Origin: Ornithinimicrobium sp.
Lineage (GTDB): Bacteria; Actinomycetota; Actinomycetes; Actinomycetales; Dermatophilaceae
DNA length: 64,000 bases
Reading direction: 5' to 3'
NCBI RefSeq assembly: GCF_030537745.1
Contig: NZ_JAUNVI010000008.1
Span: forward strand, 15,069 to 79,068
Part shown: positions 45,008 to 55,629 of the stretch, piece after piece
How positions within the stretch are numbered: the stretch's first letter is position 1
Layout of the letters: every line of letters starts with the position of its first letter
Notes under the pieces: model-generated
Seen by the model: only the letters and a program-made list of their open reading frames with translations
The model's database searches: none
Told to the model about the DNA's origin: nothing
Translations under genes and position numbers: made by a program

Positions 45008-45188
45008 GTGACAAGAAGGCCTCGTAGGGGCGCTGAGGACCCGTGGTTCGTGCCGGGGATCAGGAAGGGCCCCAAACTTTGCTCAGATCGGCCAAGAAAG
45101 CCCGTTTTAGGCCGGTCCAATGACGGTTTGAGGCTCCCCTACGGGTAATATGGATCTGTTGTCCACATCCCGCACGTCAAGGAGCACT
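45008..45188 (+). promoter_or_regulatory. gyrB leader with a perfect DnaA box
   Basis: 181 nt upstream of gyrB. A perfect DnaA box TTGTCCACA lies at 45159–45167, 21 nt before the start codon. A TAATAT hexamer (45146–45151) with TGACGG at 45121–45126 could be –10/–35, but the 19-nt gap is long. The octamer CGTAGGGG (near 45023) recurs inverted as CCCCTACG near 45136. The promoter call is tentative; the DnaA box is certain as sequence. Confidence 0.55.
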
Positions 45189-47345
<2,157 letters not shown>

Positions 47346-47419
47346 ACCGACCGGGGCCGGCGCTGCTGCGCCCGCTCCATCTCCATACCTGCACATGCAT
47401 GTAATGACCAAGGGAATCC

Positions 47420-50167
47420 ATGGCTGACGACGAGACCCCCGACCTGCCCACCGACGACGGGGGCAGCGACCAGACCCAGCAGGAGCCTGTGGACCCGGGC
47501 TACGCGCCCGTGGACCGCAGTCCCGGGGAGACGGACAAGGTCGAGATCGTCGACCTCAACGACGAGATGCAGAAGAGCTATATCGAGTACGCCATGAGCG
47601 TGATCGTGGCTCGCGCACTGCCGGATGTCCGCGACGGACTCAAGCCGGTGCACCGTCGCGTGCTTTACGCGATGTACGACGGCGGCTACCGGCCCGACCG
47701 TGGCTTCAACAAGTGCGCGCGCGTCGTCGGCGACGTGATGGGTCACTACCACCCGCACGGCGACAGCGCTATCTACGACGCGATGGTGCGCCTGGTGCAG
47801 GAGTGGTCCCTGCGCTACCCCCTCATCCAGGGGCAGGGCAACTTCGGCACTCCCGGTGACGACCCGGCGGCTGCGCCGAGATACACCGAGTGCCGGATGG
47901 CGCCGCTCGCGATGGAGATGGTGCGCGACATCCGCGAGAACACCGTCGACATGGTCGACAACTACGACGGCAAGAACAAGGAACCCACCGTTCTGCCGGC
48001 GCGCTTCCCGAACCTGCTCGTCAACGGCTCGGCCGGCATCGCCGTCGGTATGGCGACCCAGATCCCACCGCACAACCTGGGCGAGGTCGCCGCTGGTGCC
48101 CAGTGGCTGCTGAGGCACCCGGACGTCAGCAAGGAGGAGCTGCTCGAGAAGCTCCTGACGCTCATCCCTGGGCCGGACTTCCCGACCGGCGCGCTCATTA
48201 CCGGTCGTCGCGGCATCGAGGACGCCTACCGCACCGGACGCGGCTCGATCATCATGCGCGCGGTGGTCCAGGTCGAAGAGATCCAGGGGCGCACCTGCCT
48301 GGTGGTCACCGAGCTGCCCTACCAGGTCAACCCCGACTCCCTGGCCCGCAAGATGGCCGAACTGGTCAACGACGGCAAGATCAACGGCATCGCCGACCTG
48401 CGCGACGAGACGTCGGGGCGCACCGGTCAGCGGCTCGTCATCGTCCTGAAGCGGGACGCTGTCGCCAAGGTCGTGCTCAACAACCTGTACAAGCACACCC
48501 AGCTGCAGCACACCTTTGGTGCCAACATGCTGGCCCTCGTGGACGGCGTGCCGCGCACGCTGCCCTTGTCGGCCTTCATCCGGCACTGGGTGGACCACCA
48601 GATCGAGGTCATCGTCCGGCGGACGCAGTATCGCCTGGACGAGGCTGAGCGGCAGATCCACGTGTTCCGCGGCTATCTCAAGGCGCTTGACAGCCTGGAC
48701 GAGGTCATCGCGCTCATCCGCCGCAGCCCGAATGCCGAGGAGGCGCGGCTCGGGCTGAAGGCGCTGCTGGACATCGACGACGACCAGGCGCGCGCGATCT
48801 TGGAGCTGCAGCTGCGTCGCCTGGCGGCGCTGGAGCGCCGGGAGATCCTCGCTCGCCACGACGCGCTCGAGGCGCAGATCGTCGATTTCGAGGCGATCCT
48901 GGCAGACCCGCAGGAGCAGCGAGACATCGTCTCCACCGAGCTGGCCGAGATTGTCAACAAGTATGCCGACGACCGGCGCACCCAGATCGTGCCCTATGAC
49001 GGCGACATGTCGATGGAAGACCTCATCCCCGAGGAGGACGTGGTCATCACGATCACCCGGGGCGGATACACCAAACGGACGCCGGTGCGGGAGTACCGTG
49101 CCCAGAACCGTGGCGGCAAGGGTCGCCGCGGTGCGGCGCTGCGCTCGGCTGATGTCGTGGAGCACTTCTTCGTCACTAGCACCCACCACTGGCTGCTCTT
49201 CTTCACCAACAGCGGCCGGGTCTATCGGGTCAAGGCCTATGAGATCCCCGAGGGCGGCCCGACCGGGAAGGGTCAGCACGTCGCTAACCTGATGGCTTTC
49301 CAGCCCGACGAGCAGATCGCTCAGGTGCTCGCGATCACGGACTACGACACCTCGCCATACCTGGTGCTCTCCACCCGCAACGGCCTGGTGAAGAAGACGC
49401 GCCTGGCCGACTACGACTCCAACCGCAGCGGCGGCCTGATCGCCGTCAACCTGCGCGATGGCGACGAGTTGGTCGGCGCCGCACTCTCCTCCTCCGAGGA
49501 CGACATCCTGCTCGTCTCGCGCAAGGGTCAGTCGGTGCGCTTCACGGCCACCGACGAGACGTTGCGACCGATGGGGCGGGCGACGTCGGGCGTGCGCGGC
49601 ATGCGGTTTCGCAAGGACGACCACCTGTTGGCGATGTCGGTGGTCCACGACGGCGACGATCCCTATGTCTTCGTCGTGTTCGAGACTGGTATGGCGAAAA
49701 AGACGCCGGTGTCGGCCTACCGCGTGCAGGGTCGTGGTGGCCTGGGCATCAAGGTCGCCAAGGCCTCCGAGAAGGGCGGCAACCTCGTCGGGGCGCTCAC
49801 CGTCGATGAGGGCGACGAGGTCATGGTCGTGATGGAGCGCGGCAATGTCACGCGGTCCTCCGTCGACCAGGTCCGCGCGACCGGGCGCGACACCTCTGGC
49901 GTGATCTTTGCGACCCCCACCAAGGGTGACTCGATCGTCGCGGTGGCCCGCAACGCCGAGGCGGAGGAGGTCGATGGGATCGACCTCCTTGAAGGCGAGG
50001 AGACGCAGGCCGCTCCGGTGCAGGGCGCGGAGCCCGGCGGTGCCGAGCTGGCGCAGGACGGCGCGGAAGTCCTCGCCGATGGCGCGGATGGCGTACCGTT
50101 CGAGGAGCCGATCGGGGATGACTCGAACGAGCAGACCGACGACTCCGGCACGGGAGACGATGCATGA
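47420..50167 (+). CDS. gyrA: DNA gyrase subunit A
   Basis: 915 aa from ATG 47420. Breakage–reunion subunit. [36 protein letters not shown] opens the winged-helix domain. The quinolone-resistance region reads [19 protein letters not shown] (Ser→Gly–Asp type HGDSAIYD), and the catalytic Tyr is in APRYTECRM near residue 155. No intein interrupts it. The GyrA box [11 protein letters not shown] is in the C-terminal beta-pinwheel domain. The last ~60 residues are an acidic tail. Stop overlaps the DUF3566 ATG (ATGA). Confidence 0.98.
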   Translation: MADDETPDLPTDDGGSDQTQQEPVDPGYAPVDRSPGETDKVEIVDLNDEMQKSYIEYAMSVIVARALPDVRDGLKPVHRRVLYAMYDGGYRPDRGFNKCARVVGDVMGHYHPHGDSAIYDAMVRLVQEWSLRYPLIQGQGNFGTPGDDPAAAPRYTECRMAPLAMEMVRDIRENTVDMVDNYDGKNKEPTVLPARFPNLLVNGSAGIAVGMATQIPPHNLGEVAAGAQWLLRHPDVSKEELLEKLLTLIPGPDFPTGALITGRRGIEDAYRTGRGSIIMRAVVQVEEIQGRTCLVVTELPYQVNPDSLARKMAELVNDGKINGIADLRDETSGRTGQRLVIVLKRDAVAKVVLNNLYKHTQLQHTFGANMLALVDGVPRTLPLSAFIRHWVDHQIEVIVRRTQYRLDEAERQIHVFRGYLKALDSLDEVIALIRRSPNAEEARLGLKALLDIDDDQARAILELQLRRLAALERREILARHDALEAQIVDFEAILADPQEQRDIVSTELAEIVNKYADDRRTQIVPYDGDMSMEDLIPEEDVVITITRGGYTKRTPVREYRAQNRGGKGRRGAALRSADVVEHFFVTSTHHWLLFFTNSGRVYRVKAYEIPEGGPTGKGQHVANLMAFQPDEQIAQVLAITDYDTSPYLVLSTRNGLVKKTRLADYDSNRSGGLIAVNLRDGDELVGAALSSSEDDILLVSRKGQSVRFTATDETLRPMGRATSGVRGMRFRKDDHLLAMSVVHDGDDPYVFVVFETGMAKKTPVSAYRVQGRGGLGIKVAKASEKGGNLVGALTVDEGDEVMVVMERGNVTRSSVDQVRATGRDTSGVIFATPTKGDSIVAVARNAEAEEVDGIDLLEGEETQAAPVQGAEPGGAELAQDGAEVLADGADGVPFEEPIGDDSNEQTDDSGTGDDA

Positions 50168-50967
50168 GCACAGACGCGCAGGCAGGCTCAACCACGTCTG
50201 GCGATGAGACCGCAGTCTCCGCCGACGTGAGTGCCGACGACGTCCGCGAGCGGGCTGGTGGCGACGCGGATGGTCAGGCCGACGACGAGCGATCGACCGC
50301 TGCCAAGATGCGTGACGGAGCGATGGCGCGGACGGCCCAGGGCCGTGATCTCGCGTCTCGTCGCGCACGCGCCCTGCGCGGTGCCACGGCCGGCCTCGCC
50401 TCTGGCTCTGCTGCTGGTGCGTCCGCCAGCAGGGGGTCCGCAGCCTCGGGCCGCGTTGGTGGGCTGGCTGCTGGTTCTGCCGCTGGTGGTTCGGGGCCGG
50501 GTGGCTCCGGGCTAGGCACGTCGACAGCCGGCAGTTCCAGCGCTCGCACCAGCGGCAACACGGTGCGGCCGCAGCCTCGCGCTCCGCGTCGCGGAGGTCC
50601 GCGCCGGGTGCGGCTCACCGCCCAGCGGGTCGATCCCTGGTCAGTCCTGAAGATCAGCTTCCTGGTGTCGGTGGCGCTCGGCATCGCTGGCGTCGTCATG
50701 ATCGCGGTGCTGTGGACCGTGCTGTCGGGGATGAATGTCTTCTCCACGATCAGCGACTTCTTCACCCGGGTCACGAGCGGCGAGACGGGTGGTGCGTCCT
50801 TCGATCTGATGGACTACCTCGGAGTGGGTCGGGTCATCTCCTTGGCGGCGGTGATGGGCGTCCTGAATGTCTTCCTGCTCACCGCCCTGGCGACCCTGAC
50901 CGCCTTCCTCTACAACATCTGCGCGGCGCTCGTTGGTGGCGCGCAGGTGACCCTCTCCGACGAGTGA
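50164..50967 (+). CDS. DUF3566 transmembrane protein
   Basis: 267 aa from ATG 50164, overlapping the gyrA stop. Residues 1–~155 are disordered: acidic, then Ser/Ala/Gly-rich repeats, then a basic stretch ([19 protein letters not shown]). The DUF3566 core follows: [43 protein letters not shown] (TM1) and [38 protein letters not shown] (TM2). It is universally placed after gyrA in actinobacteria (Rv0007). Function unknown; perhaps envelope-related. Confidence 0.92.
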   Translation: MSTDAQAGSTTSGDETAVSADVSADDVRERAGGDADGQADDERSTAAKMRDGAMARTAQGRDLASRRARALRGATAGLASGSAAGASASRGSAASGRVGGLAAGSAAGGSGPGGSGLGTSTAGSSSARTSGNTVRPQPRAPRRGGPRRVRLTAQRVDPWSVLKISFLVSVALGIAGVVMIAVLWTVLSGMNVFSTISDFFTRVTSGETGGASFDLMDYLGVGRVISLAAVMGVLNVFLLTALATLTAFLYNICAALVGGAQVTLSDE

Positions 50968-51007
50968 GCCAGCCGGCTTCGACGGCCGGGACCACACGGT
51001 CACCGGT

Positions 51008-51150
51008 GCACGCGCCACTCACCTGAGTGCGTCGTGCTCGCTGCGACACCGCATACCTGGCACGCGCCACTCACCTGAGTGGGTTGCGCCTGCTGCGGCA
51101 CCGCATACCTGGCACGCGCCACTCACCTGAGTGGGTCGTGCTCGCTGCGG
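51008..51150. repeat. 52-bp tandem repeat, 2.75 copies, each with a palindrome
   Basis: Units begin GCACGCGCCACTCACCTGAG at 51008, 51060 and 51112 (the last partial, to about 51150). Each contains CACTCACCTGAGTG-type dyad symmetry (CACTCA / TGAGTG, 2-nt loop). It lies between the convergent ends of the DUF3566 gene and the XRE regulator. It may act as a terminator array or protein-binding array. No coding capacity. Confidence 0.9.
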
Positions 51151-51170
51151 CCGACCGGGCGAGCGCCCTG

Positions 51171-51410
51171 TCACGATAGTGCGCCCAGCCGCGGGAACTC
51201 CTCCAGGGAAAACACCACCTCGAGGGGCACCTGGAAGTGGCCGGCGATGCGGAGGGCGAGGTGCAGCGAGGGACTATACTCGCCGCGCTCGAGATAGCCG
51301 ACGGTCTGGTAGTGCACTCCCAGAGCCTCGGCCAGCTCGCGCCGACTGATCCCCCGCTCTGCACGCAGCATGGCGATCCGGTTGTGGACCTGCTCCGGCG
51401 TGATCGACAT
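51171..51410 (-). CDS. Short XRE/Cro-type helix-turn-helix regulator
   Basis: 79 aa. Almost entirely one HTH domain: VHNRIAMLRAERGISRRELAEALGVHYQTVGYLERGEYSPSLHLALRIAGHFQVPLEVVFSLEEF. The recognition helix is YQTVGYLERGEYSPS. This compact class commonly sits with ABC-2 exporters and represses them. Its start is 5 nt after the permease stop, so it is the third gene of the leftward ATPase–permease–regulator unit. A palindrome in the ATPase promoter is a candidate operator. Confidence 0.9.
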   Translation of the reverse strand: MSITPEQVHNRIAMLRAERGISRRELAEALGVHYQTVGYLERGEYSPSLHLALRIAGHFQVPLEVVFSLEEFPRLGALS

Positions 51411-51415
51411 CGACG

Positions 51416-52273
51416 TCAGTATCCCCTGCTCAGCACCCGGTCACGCGCAGCGGCGACGACGCTGCCCGACTGACGCCTGGCCATACGCCGCAGCAGGATC
51501 GGCGCCACCACCAGCCCGATGACCGCCCAGCCGACCAGCACCGCGACCGTCAGACCGCTCCGCCATTGACCGCCGATCTCGATCGCGGCCGCGCTCTCGG
51601 GCAGAAGCACTGCCCTGACGGCCAGTCCGATCCAGTAGAGCGGAGTGGCCTGCGCGACCCACTGCAACCACACCGGCAGTGCCGTCACGGGGTAGAACAC
51701 GCCCGAGACGGCGGCCACGACATACATCGCCATCATCGACCACGCCAGGCCGATCATCGAGGTGAACACCGACCCGAGCACCGCGCCCCACGGCAACATC
51801 GCGGCCACACTCAGCAGGAAGACAAGTCCGAGCAGGAGCCACCGCCATGGGTCGGTCGGCATGGTGCCCGGCAAGAGCAGCGCCGCGCCGATCACCACCG
51901 GGAGGATCGGCAGCAACGCGTCGAAGGGCGCGACGATGAGCTTGGCGAGCAGGTGACCGCTCATGCCGTGCGGCACCGCCTTCGCGCGCAGGAGGGTGCC
52001 GTCCTCACGCTCGGTCTGCAGCTCGCCGGAGACTCCCATGACCGCGGCTGCGATCACCCCGAACGCGAGGAACCCGGTGAAGATGTAACCGCCCGCTGCC
52101 ACCGCCCCGTCCTGGAAGTCCATGTCGCGGACGAACCACAAGACGACCAGGACAACCAGGGCCATGCCCACTGATGTGATGCCGGTGGCGGAGGTGTATT
52201 TGTGCACGAGAGTCGTCCTCGCCTGACGCCAGGCGGCGCGGACGACGGCGGCCGCGACGCTCGGCCGAGTCAT
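51416..52273 (-). CDS. ABC-2 type transporter permease
   Basis: 285 aa. Six TM segments: GITSVGMALVVLVVLWFV, GYIFTGFLAFGVIAAAVMGV, LLPILPVVIGAALLLPG, WLLLGLVFLLSVAAMLPWGAVLG, AWSMMAMYVVAAVSGVFYP and LTVAVLVGWAVIGLVVAPILL. The cytosolic ERE-type coupling stretch GELQTEREDGTLLRAKAVP and the SGVFYPVTALPVWLQWVAQATPLYWI region are typical ABC2 membrane features (multidrug/lantibiotic-type exporters). Its ATG overlaps the ATPase stop by 4 nt. Substrate unknown. Confidence 0.92.
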   Translation of the reverse strand: MTRPSVAAAVVRAAWRQARTTLVHKYTSATGITSVGMALVVLVVLWFVRDMDFQDGAVAAGGYIFTGFLAFGVIAAAVMGVSGELQTEREDGTLLRAKAVPHGMSGHLLAKLIVAPFDALLPILPVVIGAALLLPGTMPTDPWRWLLLGLVFLLSVAAMLPWGAVLGSVFTSMIGLAWSMMAMYVVAAVSGVFYPVTALPVWLQWVAQATPLYWIGLAVRAVLLPESAAAIEIGGQWRSGLTVAVLVGWAVIGLVVAPILLRRMARRQSGSVVAAARDRVLSRGY

Positions 52274-53226
52274 CGGGACGTCTCCTCGGGGGTGGCTCCC
52301 AACGCAGCGCCCGGCGTTGGGCGCGGTGCCAACGCCTCGAGCTGGGTGAGACTCTTCCCCGCGTCAGAGTGCTGCACGATGTCGAGGTAGACGTCCTCAA
52401 GGGACGCGGCACGGACCTCGACGACCTGCACCTCGTCCGCGCGCGTGGCCAGCACCGTGGCCAGGTATGCCGTGGGGTCGGGCTCTGCGTGCACACTCAC
52501 CTCTCCCGTGCTCAGATCGCGCAGGCGCACTTCGCTCGATCGGGACAGGCCGAGGCGGAGAGCGTCAGGAGTGCCGTCGGCGACGATGGTCCCGCCGGCC
52601 AGGATCAGCAACCGATCGGCGACCGTCTCTGCCTCCGCCAGGTCGTGCGTGGTCATCAGGACCGTCGTTTCAAGGTCGGCGACATCGCTGAGCAGGTCGT
52701 GGACATCGCGCCGTCCCGCTGGGTCGAGCCCGGTGGTCGGCTCGTCCAGAAACAGCAGCTCGGGGCGCCCGACCAGACCGGCGGCGACGTCCAGTCGACG
52801 GCGCTGACCGCCGGAGAGACTGTCGATGCGCTGACGGGCATGCTCGCTGAGGCCGACCCTCTCCAGGAGCTCCTCGGTGGGCCACGGGCGACGGATCTGC
52901 GGGGTGGAGTAGGGCGCGTAGTAACCGCCGATCACATCGAGGAGCTCGTGGACCCTCCAGGTGCCGTGGTCGCGCCAGCTCTGCAGGACCACGCCGACGC
53001 GTGCGCGCCAGGCCTCCGGTGCCCTTGCCGGGTCCTGGCCCAGGACTTCGACGTGCCCGCTCGAAGGGCGACGGAACCCTTCGAGGATCTCCACGGTGGT
53101 CGTCTTGCCCGCACCGTTGGGACCGAGGAGCGCCACCGTCTGCCCACGAGGGATGTCCAGGTCGACTCCGTCCAGGACGACGCGATCGCCATACATCATC
53201 CGCAACTCTCGACACGAGACGACCAT
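52270..53226 (-). CDS. ABC transporter ATP-binding protein
   Basis: 318 aa from ATG 53226 (GGAGAGG 3–6 nt upstream); upstream in-frame ATGs at 53238 and 53244 are possible. The long frame to 53682 reads through the tRNA-Ile and is spurious. Walker A GPNGAGKTTTVEILEGF, Q-loop VVLQSWRDH, signature LSGGQRRRLDVAAGLV, Walker B LLFLDEPTTGLDPAG and H-loop TTHDLAEAE are all intact. A C-terminal ~100-residue extension follows. It energises the adjacent permease. Confidence 0.94.
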   Translation of the reverse strand: MVVSCRELRMMYGDRVVLDGVDLDIPRGQTVALLGPNGAGKTTTVEILEGFRRPSSGHVEVLGQDPARAPEAWRARVGVVLQSWRDHGTWRVHELLDVIGGYYAPYSTPQIRRPWPTEELLERVGLSEHARQRIDSLSGGQRRRLDVAAGLVGRPELLFLDEPTTGLDPAGRRDVHDLLSDVADLETTVLMTTHDLAEAETVADRLLILAGGTIVADGTPDALRLGLSRSSEVRLRDLSTGEVSVHAEPDPTAYLATVLATRADEVQVVEVRAASLEDVYLDIVQHSDAGKSLTQLEALAPRPTPGAALGATPEETSR

Positions 53227-53254
53227 GTCCCTCTCCATCAGCATGGCGGACAGC

Positions 53255-53281
53255 ATAGTAGAAGTATGTCCTTCCATACAA
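53255..53281 (-). promoter_or_regulatory. Putative promoter with operator palindrome for the ABC/XRE operon
   Basis: On the minus strand TTGTAT (53281–53276), 15 nt, TACTAT (53260–53255) can serve as –35/–10, with a short spacer. The palindrome GTATG-N6-CATAC (53264–53279) lies between them, where a repressor would block polymerase. The XRE protein encoded in the same operon is the obvious candidate ligand (inference). Confidence 0.4.
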
Positions 53282-53376
53282 GGGATGCTATGGGTGCGGG
53301 TCTGCGGCCGGCCGTGTTTTGGCGCGCTGCGGAGGCGTGAGGTAATCTCGGACGTCGCGTCTGTTGACGCAGGTTC

Positions 53377-53453
53377 GGGCCTATAGCTCAGTCGGTTAGA
53401 GCGCTTCCCTGATAAGGAAGAGGTCACAGGTTCAAGTCCTGTTAGGCCCACCA
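53377..53453 (+). tRNA. tRNA-Ile (anticodon GAT)
   Basis: 77 nt including an encoded CCA. Acceptor GGGCCTA pairs with TAGGCCC (53443–53449), discriminator A, then CCA. D-arm TAGCTCAGTCGGTTAGAGC, anticodon loop CTGATAA with GAT, and T-loop GGTTCAAGTCC are standard. Confidence 0.97.
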
Positions 53454-53499
53454 CTTCATCCCCACTGGGATCTAGTCCACCGATCGAGGGAGAGCGACG

Positions 53500-53622
53500 A
53501 TGAAGCGCATACTTTTGCTCGCGGCCGCCGCCTTTGGCCTGGCCGCTCTGAAGAAGATGCAGGACACCCGGGCGGAGCGCGACCTGTGGGCCGAGGCCAC
53601 CGACGACGCGACTGGTCTGTAA
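53500..53622 (+). CDS. DLW-39 family small protein
   Basis: 40 aa from ATG 53500 (GGGAGAG upstream) to TAA. It starts MKRILLLAAAAFGLAALKKM, a hydrophobic segment, then a charged tail containing RAERDLWAEATDD. This short peptide with the DLW motif is conserved between the tRNA-Ile and tRNA-Ala genes in actinobacteria. Probably membrane-bound by its N-terminus. Function unknown. Confidence 0.85.
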   Translation: MKRILLLAAAAFGLAALKKMQDTRAERDLWAEATDDATGL

Positions 53623-53682
53623 CTCGCCGGGCCAAGCATCTGCTTGGCAAGCGGGCCCCACAACTTCATATCGACCCATCAA

Positions 53683-53755
53683 GGGGACTTAGCTCAGCTG
53701 GTAGAGCACTGCCTTTGCAAGGCAGGGGTCAGGGGTTCGAGCCCCCTAGTCTCCA
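53683..53755 (+). tRNA. tRNA-Ala (anticodon TGC)
   Basis: 73 nt. Acceptor GGGGACT pairs with AGTCTCC (one G·U), discriminator A. Anticodon arm TGCCTTTGCAAGGCA with TGC; T-arm AGGGGTTCGAGCCCCCT. The 3' CCA is not fully encoded (CCG follows) and must be added. Confidence 0.97.
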
Positions 53756-53763
53756 CCGAGATC

Positions 53764-53796
53764 AGAGGCCCTTCCCATGACGGGGAGGGCCTCTTC
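53764..53796 (+). terminator. Hairpin terminator after tRNA-Ala
   Basis: AGAGGCCCTTCCC pairs with GGGGAGGGCCTCT across the 5-nt loop ATGAC. The stem has about 13 bp with one G·U pair, followed by TTCC. It lies 9 nt after the tRNA, as expected for the tRNA transcript end. Confidence 0.75.
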
Positions 53797-53936
53797 CGCA
53801 TGGGACTGCGCGTTGCGATCCCGTCAGATCGCGCGGTGTTCGCCATCCATATGGGAGCGTGGGAGCTCTATCTTCCCTCTTCGCCGTGACGGAGACGGAA
53901 GGCGCGATGGCTCCGAAAGGTATGACATGGACGTAG

Positions 53937-53950
53937 ACGCTCGACGCTCG
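53937..53950 (+). repeat. Heptanucleotide tandem repeat ACGCTCG ×2
   Basis: Two exact copies follow the potential ATG start (53927, with GAAAGG upstream) of the serine hydrolase. With two copies that ATG reads out of frame and stops early. One additional copy would put it in frame with the hydrolase. Confidence 0.7.
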
Positions 53951-53982
53951 ACGAAGCGGTCGCTGCGCGGGCGTTCACTGGC

Positions 53983-54954
53983 GTGGTGACGCTCGATGTG
54001 GGAGACCGTCGCGTCCTAGAGCATTGCGCGGGTTTCCTCCACCGTGCGCTGAGGGTGGCGATGAAGCCAGCGGCGCGGATCGCGATAGCCAGCGGCAGCA
54101 AGGCATTCACGGCCCTGGCGGTGATGCGGCTCGTCGAAAACGGCGTGGTGCGGCTCGGAGATCCGGTCCGCGGATTGCTCGGCGATGACCTGCCGCTCAT
54201 CGACGACGGCGTCACGATCGAGCACCTGCTTACCCATACATCGGGGATCGGCGACTATCTCGATGAGGACGGCGATTCAGAGATCTCCGACTACGTCCTC
54301 ACTCTTCCGGTGCACACGTTGACGACGGCACAGGCATTCCTGCCGATGCTCGAAGGGCGTCTGCCGAAGTTCGCTCCGGGCGAGCGGTTCGCATACTGCA
54401 ACGGCGGCTACATGGTGCTCGCGGTCCTGCTCGAGCGGGCCACGGGCGGCACCTACCACGACGCGGTGCAGCGCCTGGTCCTCGAGCCCGCCGGCCTGAA
54501 ACGCACGGGATTCCTGCCGCTCAACGACCTACCAGCCGATGCCGCGCTCGGCTACCTGCTCAACGAGGGCGATCTGGTGAATACGCTGCACCTGCCGGTG
54601 CTCGGCAACGGGGACGGCGGCGCGTTCACCACTGCCGATGACCTGCACCGATTCTGGCTGGCGCTGCTCGAGGGCCGCATCGTGTCGCTGACGACCGTCG
54701 AGGAAATGACGCGTCCGCGCCACGAGGTCCCAGAGGAAGACATGAGATACGGGATGGGGTTCTGGATACATGCGAGGCACCAGGCACTCATCCTGGAGGG
54801 GTATGACGCCGGAGCGTCGTTCCGGTCTACACACATCGTCGGCGAGGAGACCACGGCGAGCGTGCTTGGGAACAGCTCGCAGGGCGCATGGCCAGTGGTG
54901 GAAGCACTCGCGGGAGCGATCGAGGTCGCGCTAGGACGGCCCGATTCTAGGTGA
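53983..54954 (+). CDS. Serine hydrolase / beta-lactamase-family protein, probably frameshifted at its 5' end
   Basis: 323 aa if read from GTG 53983, without a ribosome-binding site there. The penicillin-binding fold motifs are present: SxxK in ASGSKAF, YxN in YCNGGYMVLAVLLERATGG, and a GYDAG motif in place of the third HxG-type element (LEGYDAGASFRST). Protein-like sequence (TLDEAVAARAFTGVV) continues upstream of the GTG in the same frame. The only well-placed start there, ATG 53927 with GAAAGG, is shifted relative to it. Hence the gene is likely disrupted, or switched by the heptamer repeat. Use of ATA and other AT-ending codons is higher than in neighbours, suggesting transfer. Soluble; no signal peptide is visible. 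Substrate unknown. Confidence 0.7.
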   Translation: MVTLDVGDRRVLEHCAGFLHRALRVAMKPAARIAIASGSKAFTALAVMRLVENGVVRLGDPVRGLLGDDLPLIDDGVTIEHLLTHTSGIGDYLDEDGDSEISDYVLTLPVHTLTTAQAFLPMLEGRLPKFAPGERFAYCNGGYMVLAVLLERATGGTYHDAVQRLVLEPAGLKRTGFLPLNDLPADAALGYLLNEGDLVNTLHLPVLGNGDGGAFTTADDLHRFWLALLEGRIVSLTTVEEMTRPRHEVPEEDMRYGMGFWIHARHQALILEGYDAGASFRSTHIVGEETTASVLGNSSQGAWPVVEALAGAIEVALGRPDSR

Positions 54955-54976
54955 AACCGGCCGCTGGCCCCGCAAC

Positions 54977-55042
54977 GTGGCAGAGGCGACCGCCCGGTGT
55001 GGCAGGACCGGCCGTCCGGAGTGGCAGGACCGACCGTCCGGT
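54977..55042. repeat. 22-bp tandem repeat, three copies
   Basis: Units start GTGGCAG at 54977, 54999 and 55021. Units two and three differ by two bases (GTGGCAGGACCGGCCGTCCG / GTGGCAGGACCGACCGTCCG); the first is more diverged. The array fills the gap between the convergent serine hydrolase and NYN genes and reaches the last base of the NYN stop codon. Each unit includes the short dyad GGAC(CG)GTCC-like core. Confidence 0.9.
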
Positions 55043-55593
55043 CAGAGGAACTGCAGCGGGTCGAACTCCTCGATGGGGATGATCCGCAGGCGGGGCAGCG
55101 TGGTGTTGAACGCCTTGGTGTCGTGCTCGAGGTCGAAGAACTCCAGGCCCTTGGATCGCAGGGAGGTGAAGCCGTGGTTACGGAACTCCTCGAAGGCGAC
55201 CACGCCGACGCGACGTCCGCCACCCAGCAGGGGCTCCACCGCTTCCAGGAAGTCGCCGTCGTGGCTGACCAGCATCACGTCGTCGTCGCGGTCCAGGAGC
55301 GCCTCGAGGGTCTTCTGGATCGCCATGTCGACGACCGACTGGTCGGCCGTGCCGGACAGCGGCACCGGCGCATAGCCGAGCGCACGCAGCGCCTGGACGA
55401 AGGCCATGGGCAGGCCGGAGCTGGCGTTGAGGAAGAACAGGCCTTGCGCGGTCTGCCCCCACGTTTTCTCGGCAAACTTCAGCAGCCGGTCCCATCGCGG
55501 GCGCTCGTCCGGCGTGGGCCGCCGGCCCAGGATCGAGTTGCCGAGGGTCGCGTCGATGTTCTCGCCGTCGACGAGCAGATATGTCAGGGCCAT
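55042..55593 (-). CDS. NYN-domain (PIN-like) putative ribonuclease
   Basis: 183 aa from ATG 55593, with AGGAGG 6 nt upstream. Starts MALTYLLVDGENIDATLGN: the DGEN motif is the first metal-binding Asp of NYN/LabA domains. It continues with GLFFLNASSGLPMAFVQALRALGYAPVPL, DQSVVDMAIQKTLEALLDRDDDVMLVSHDGDFLEAVEPLL (second acidic cluster SHDGDF) and GVVAFEEF. The acidic residues needed for metal-dependent RNA cleavage appear intact. Likely cytosolic RNase or RNA-binding regulator. It has its own AT-rich upstream region, so is probably transcribed separately from the esterase gene. Confidence 0.88.
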   Translation of the reverse strand: MALTYLLVDGENIDATLGNSILGRRPTPDERPRWDRLLKFAEKTWGQTAQGLFFLNASSGLPMAFVQALRALGYAPVPLSGTADQSVVDMAIQKTLEALLDRDDDVMLVSHDGDFLEAVEPLLGGGRRVGVVAFEEFRNHGFTSLRSKGLEFFDLEHDTKAFNTTLPRLRIIPIEEFDPLQFL

Positions 55594-55629
55594 GAAGGGC
55601 CTCCTATCAAAATATATACATTTCTCAGT
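55594..55629 (-). promoter_or_regulatory. AT-rich leader/promoter of the NYN gene
   Basis: 36 nt containing TGTATATATTTTGATAGGAGG on the minus strand, strikingly AT-rich for this genome. TATATA/TATATT can serve as –10; a TTGTCT in the end of the upstream esterase gene is a possible –35 about 19–21 nt away. It ends in a perfect Shine–Dalgarno. Confidence 0.5.

Noticed and set aside
47420..50167. Intein in gyrA
   Set aside because: The reading frame is continuous through the catalytic Tyr region, with normal family length.
51008..51150. CRISPR array
   Set aside because: The repeats are directly abutting at a 52-bp period with no unique spacers and no cas genes nearby.
52270..53682. Extended N-terminus of the ABC ATPase
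   Set aside because: The extra 152 codons read across the tRNA-Ile gene on the other strand and have no ATPase similarity.
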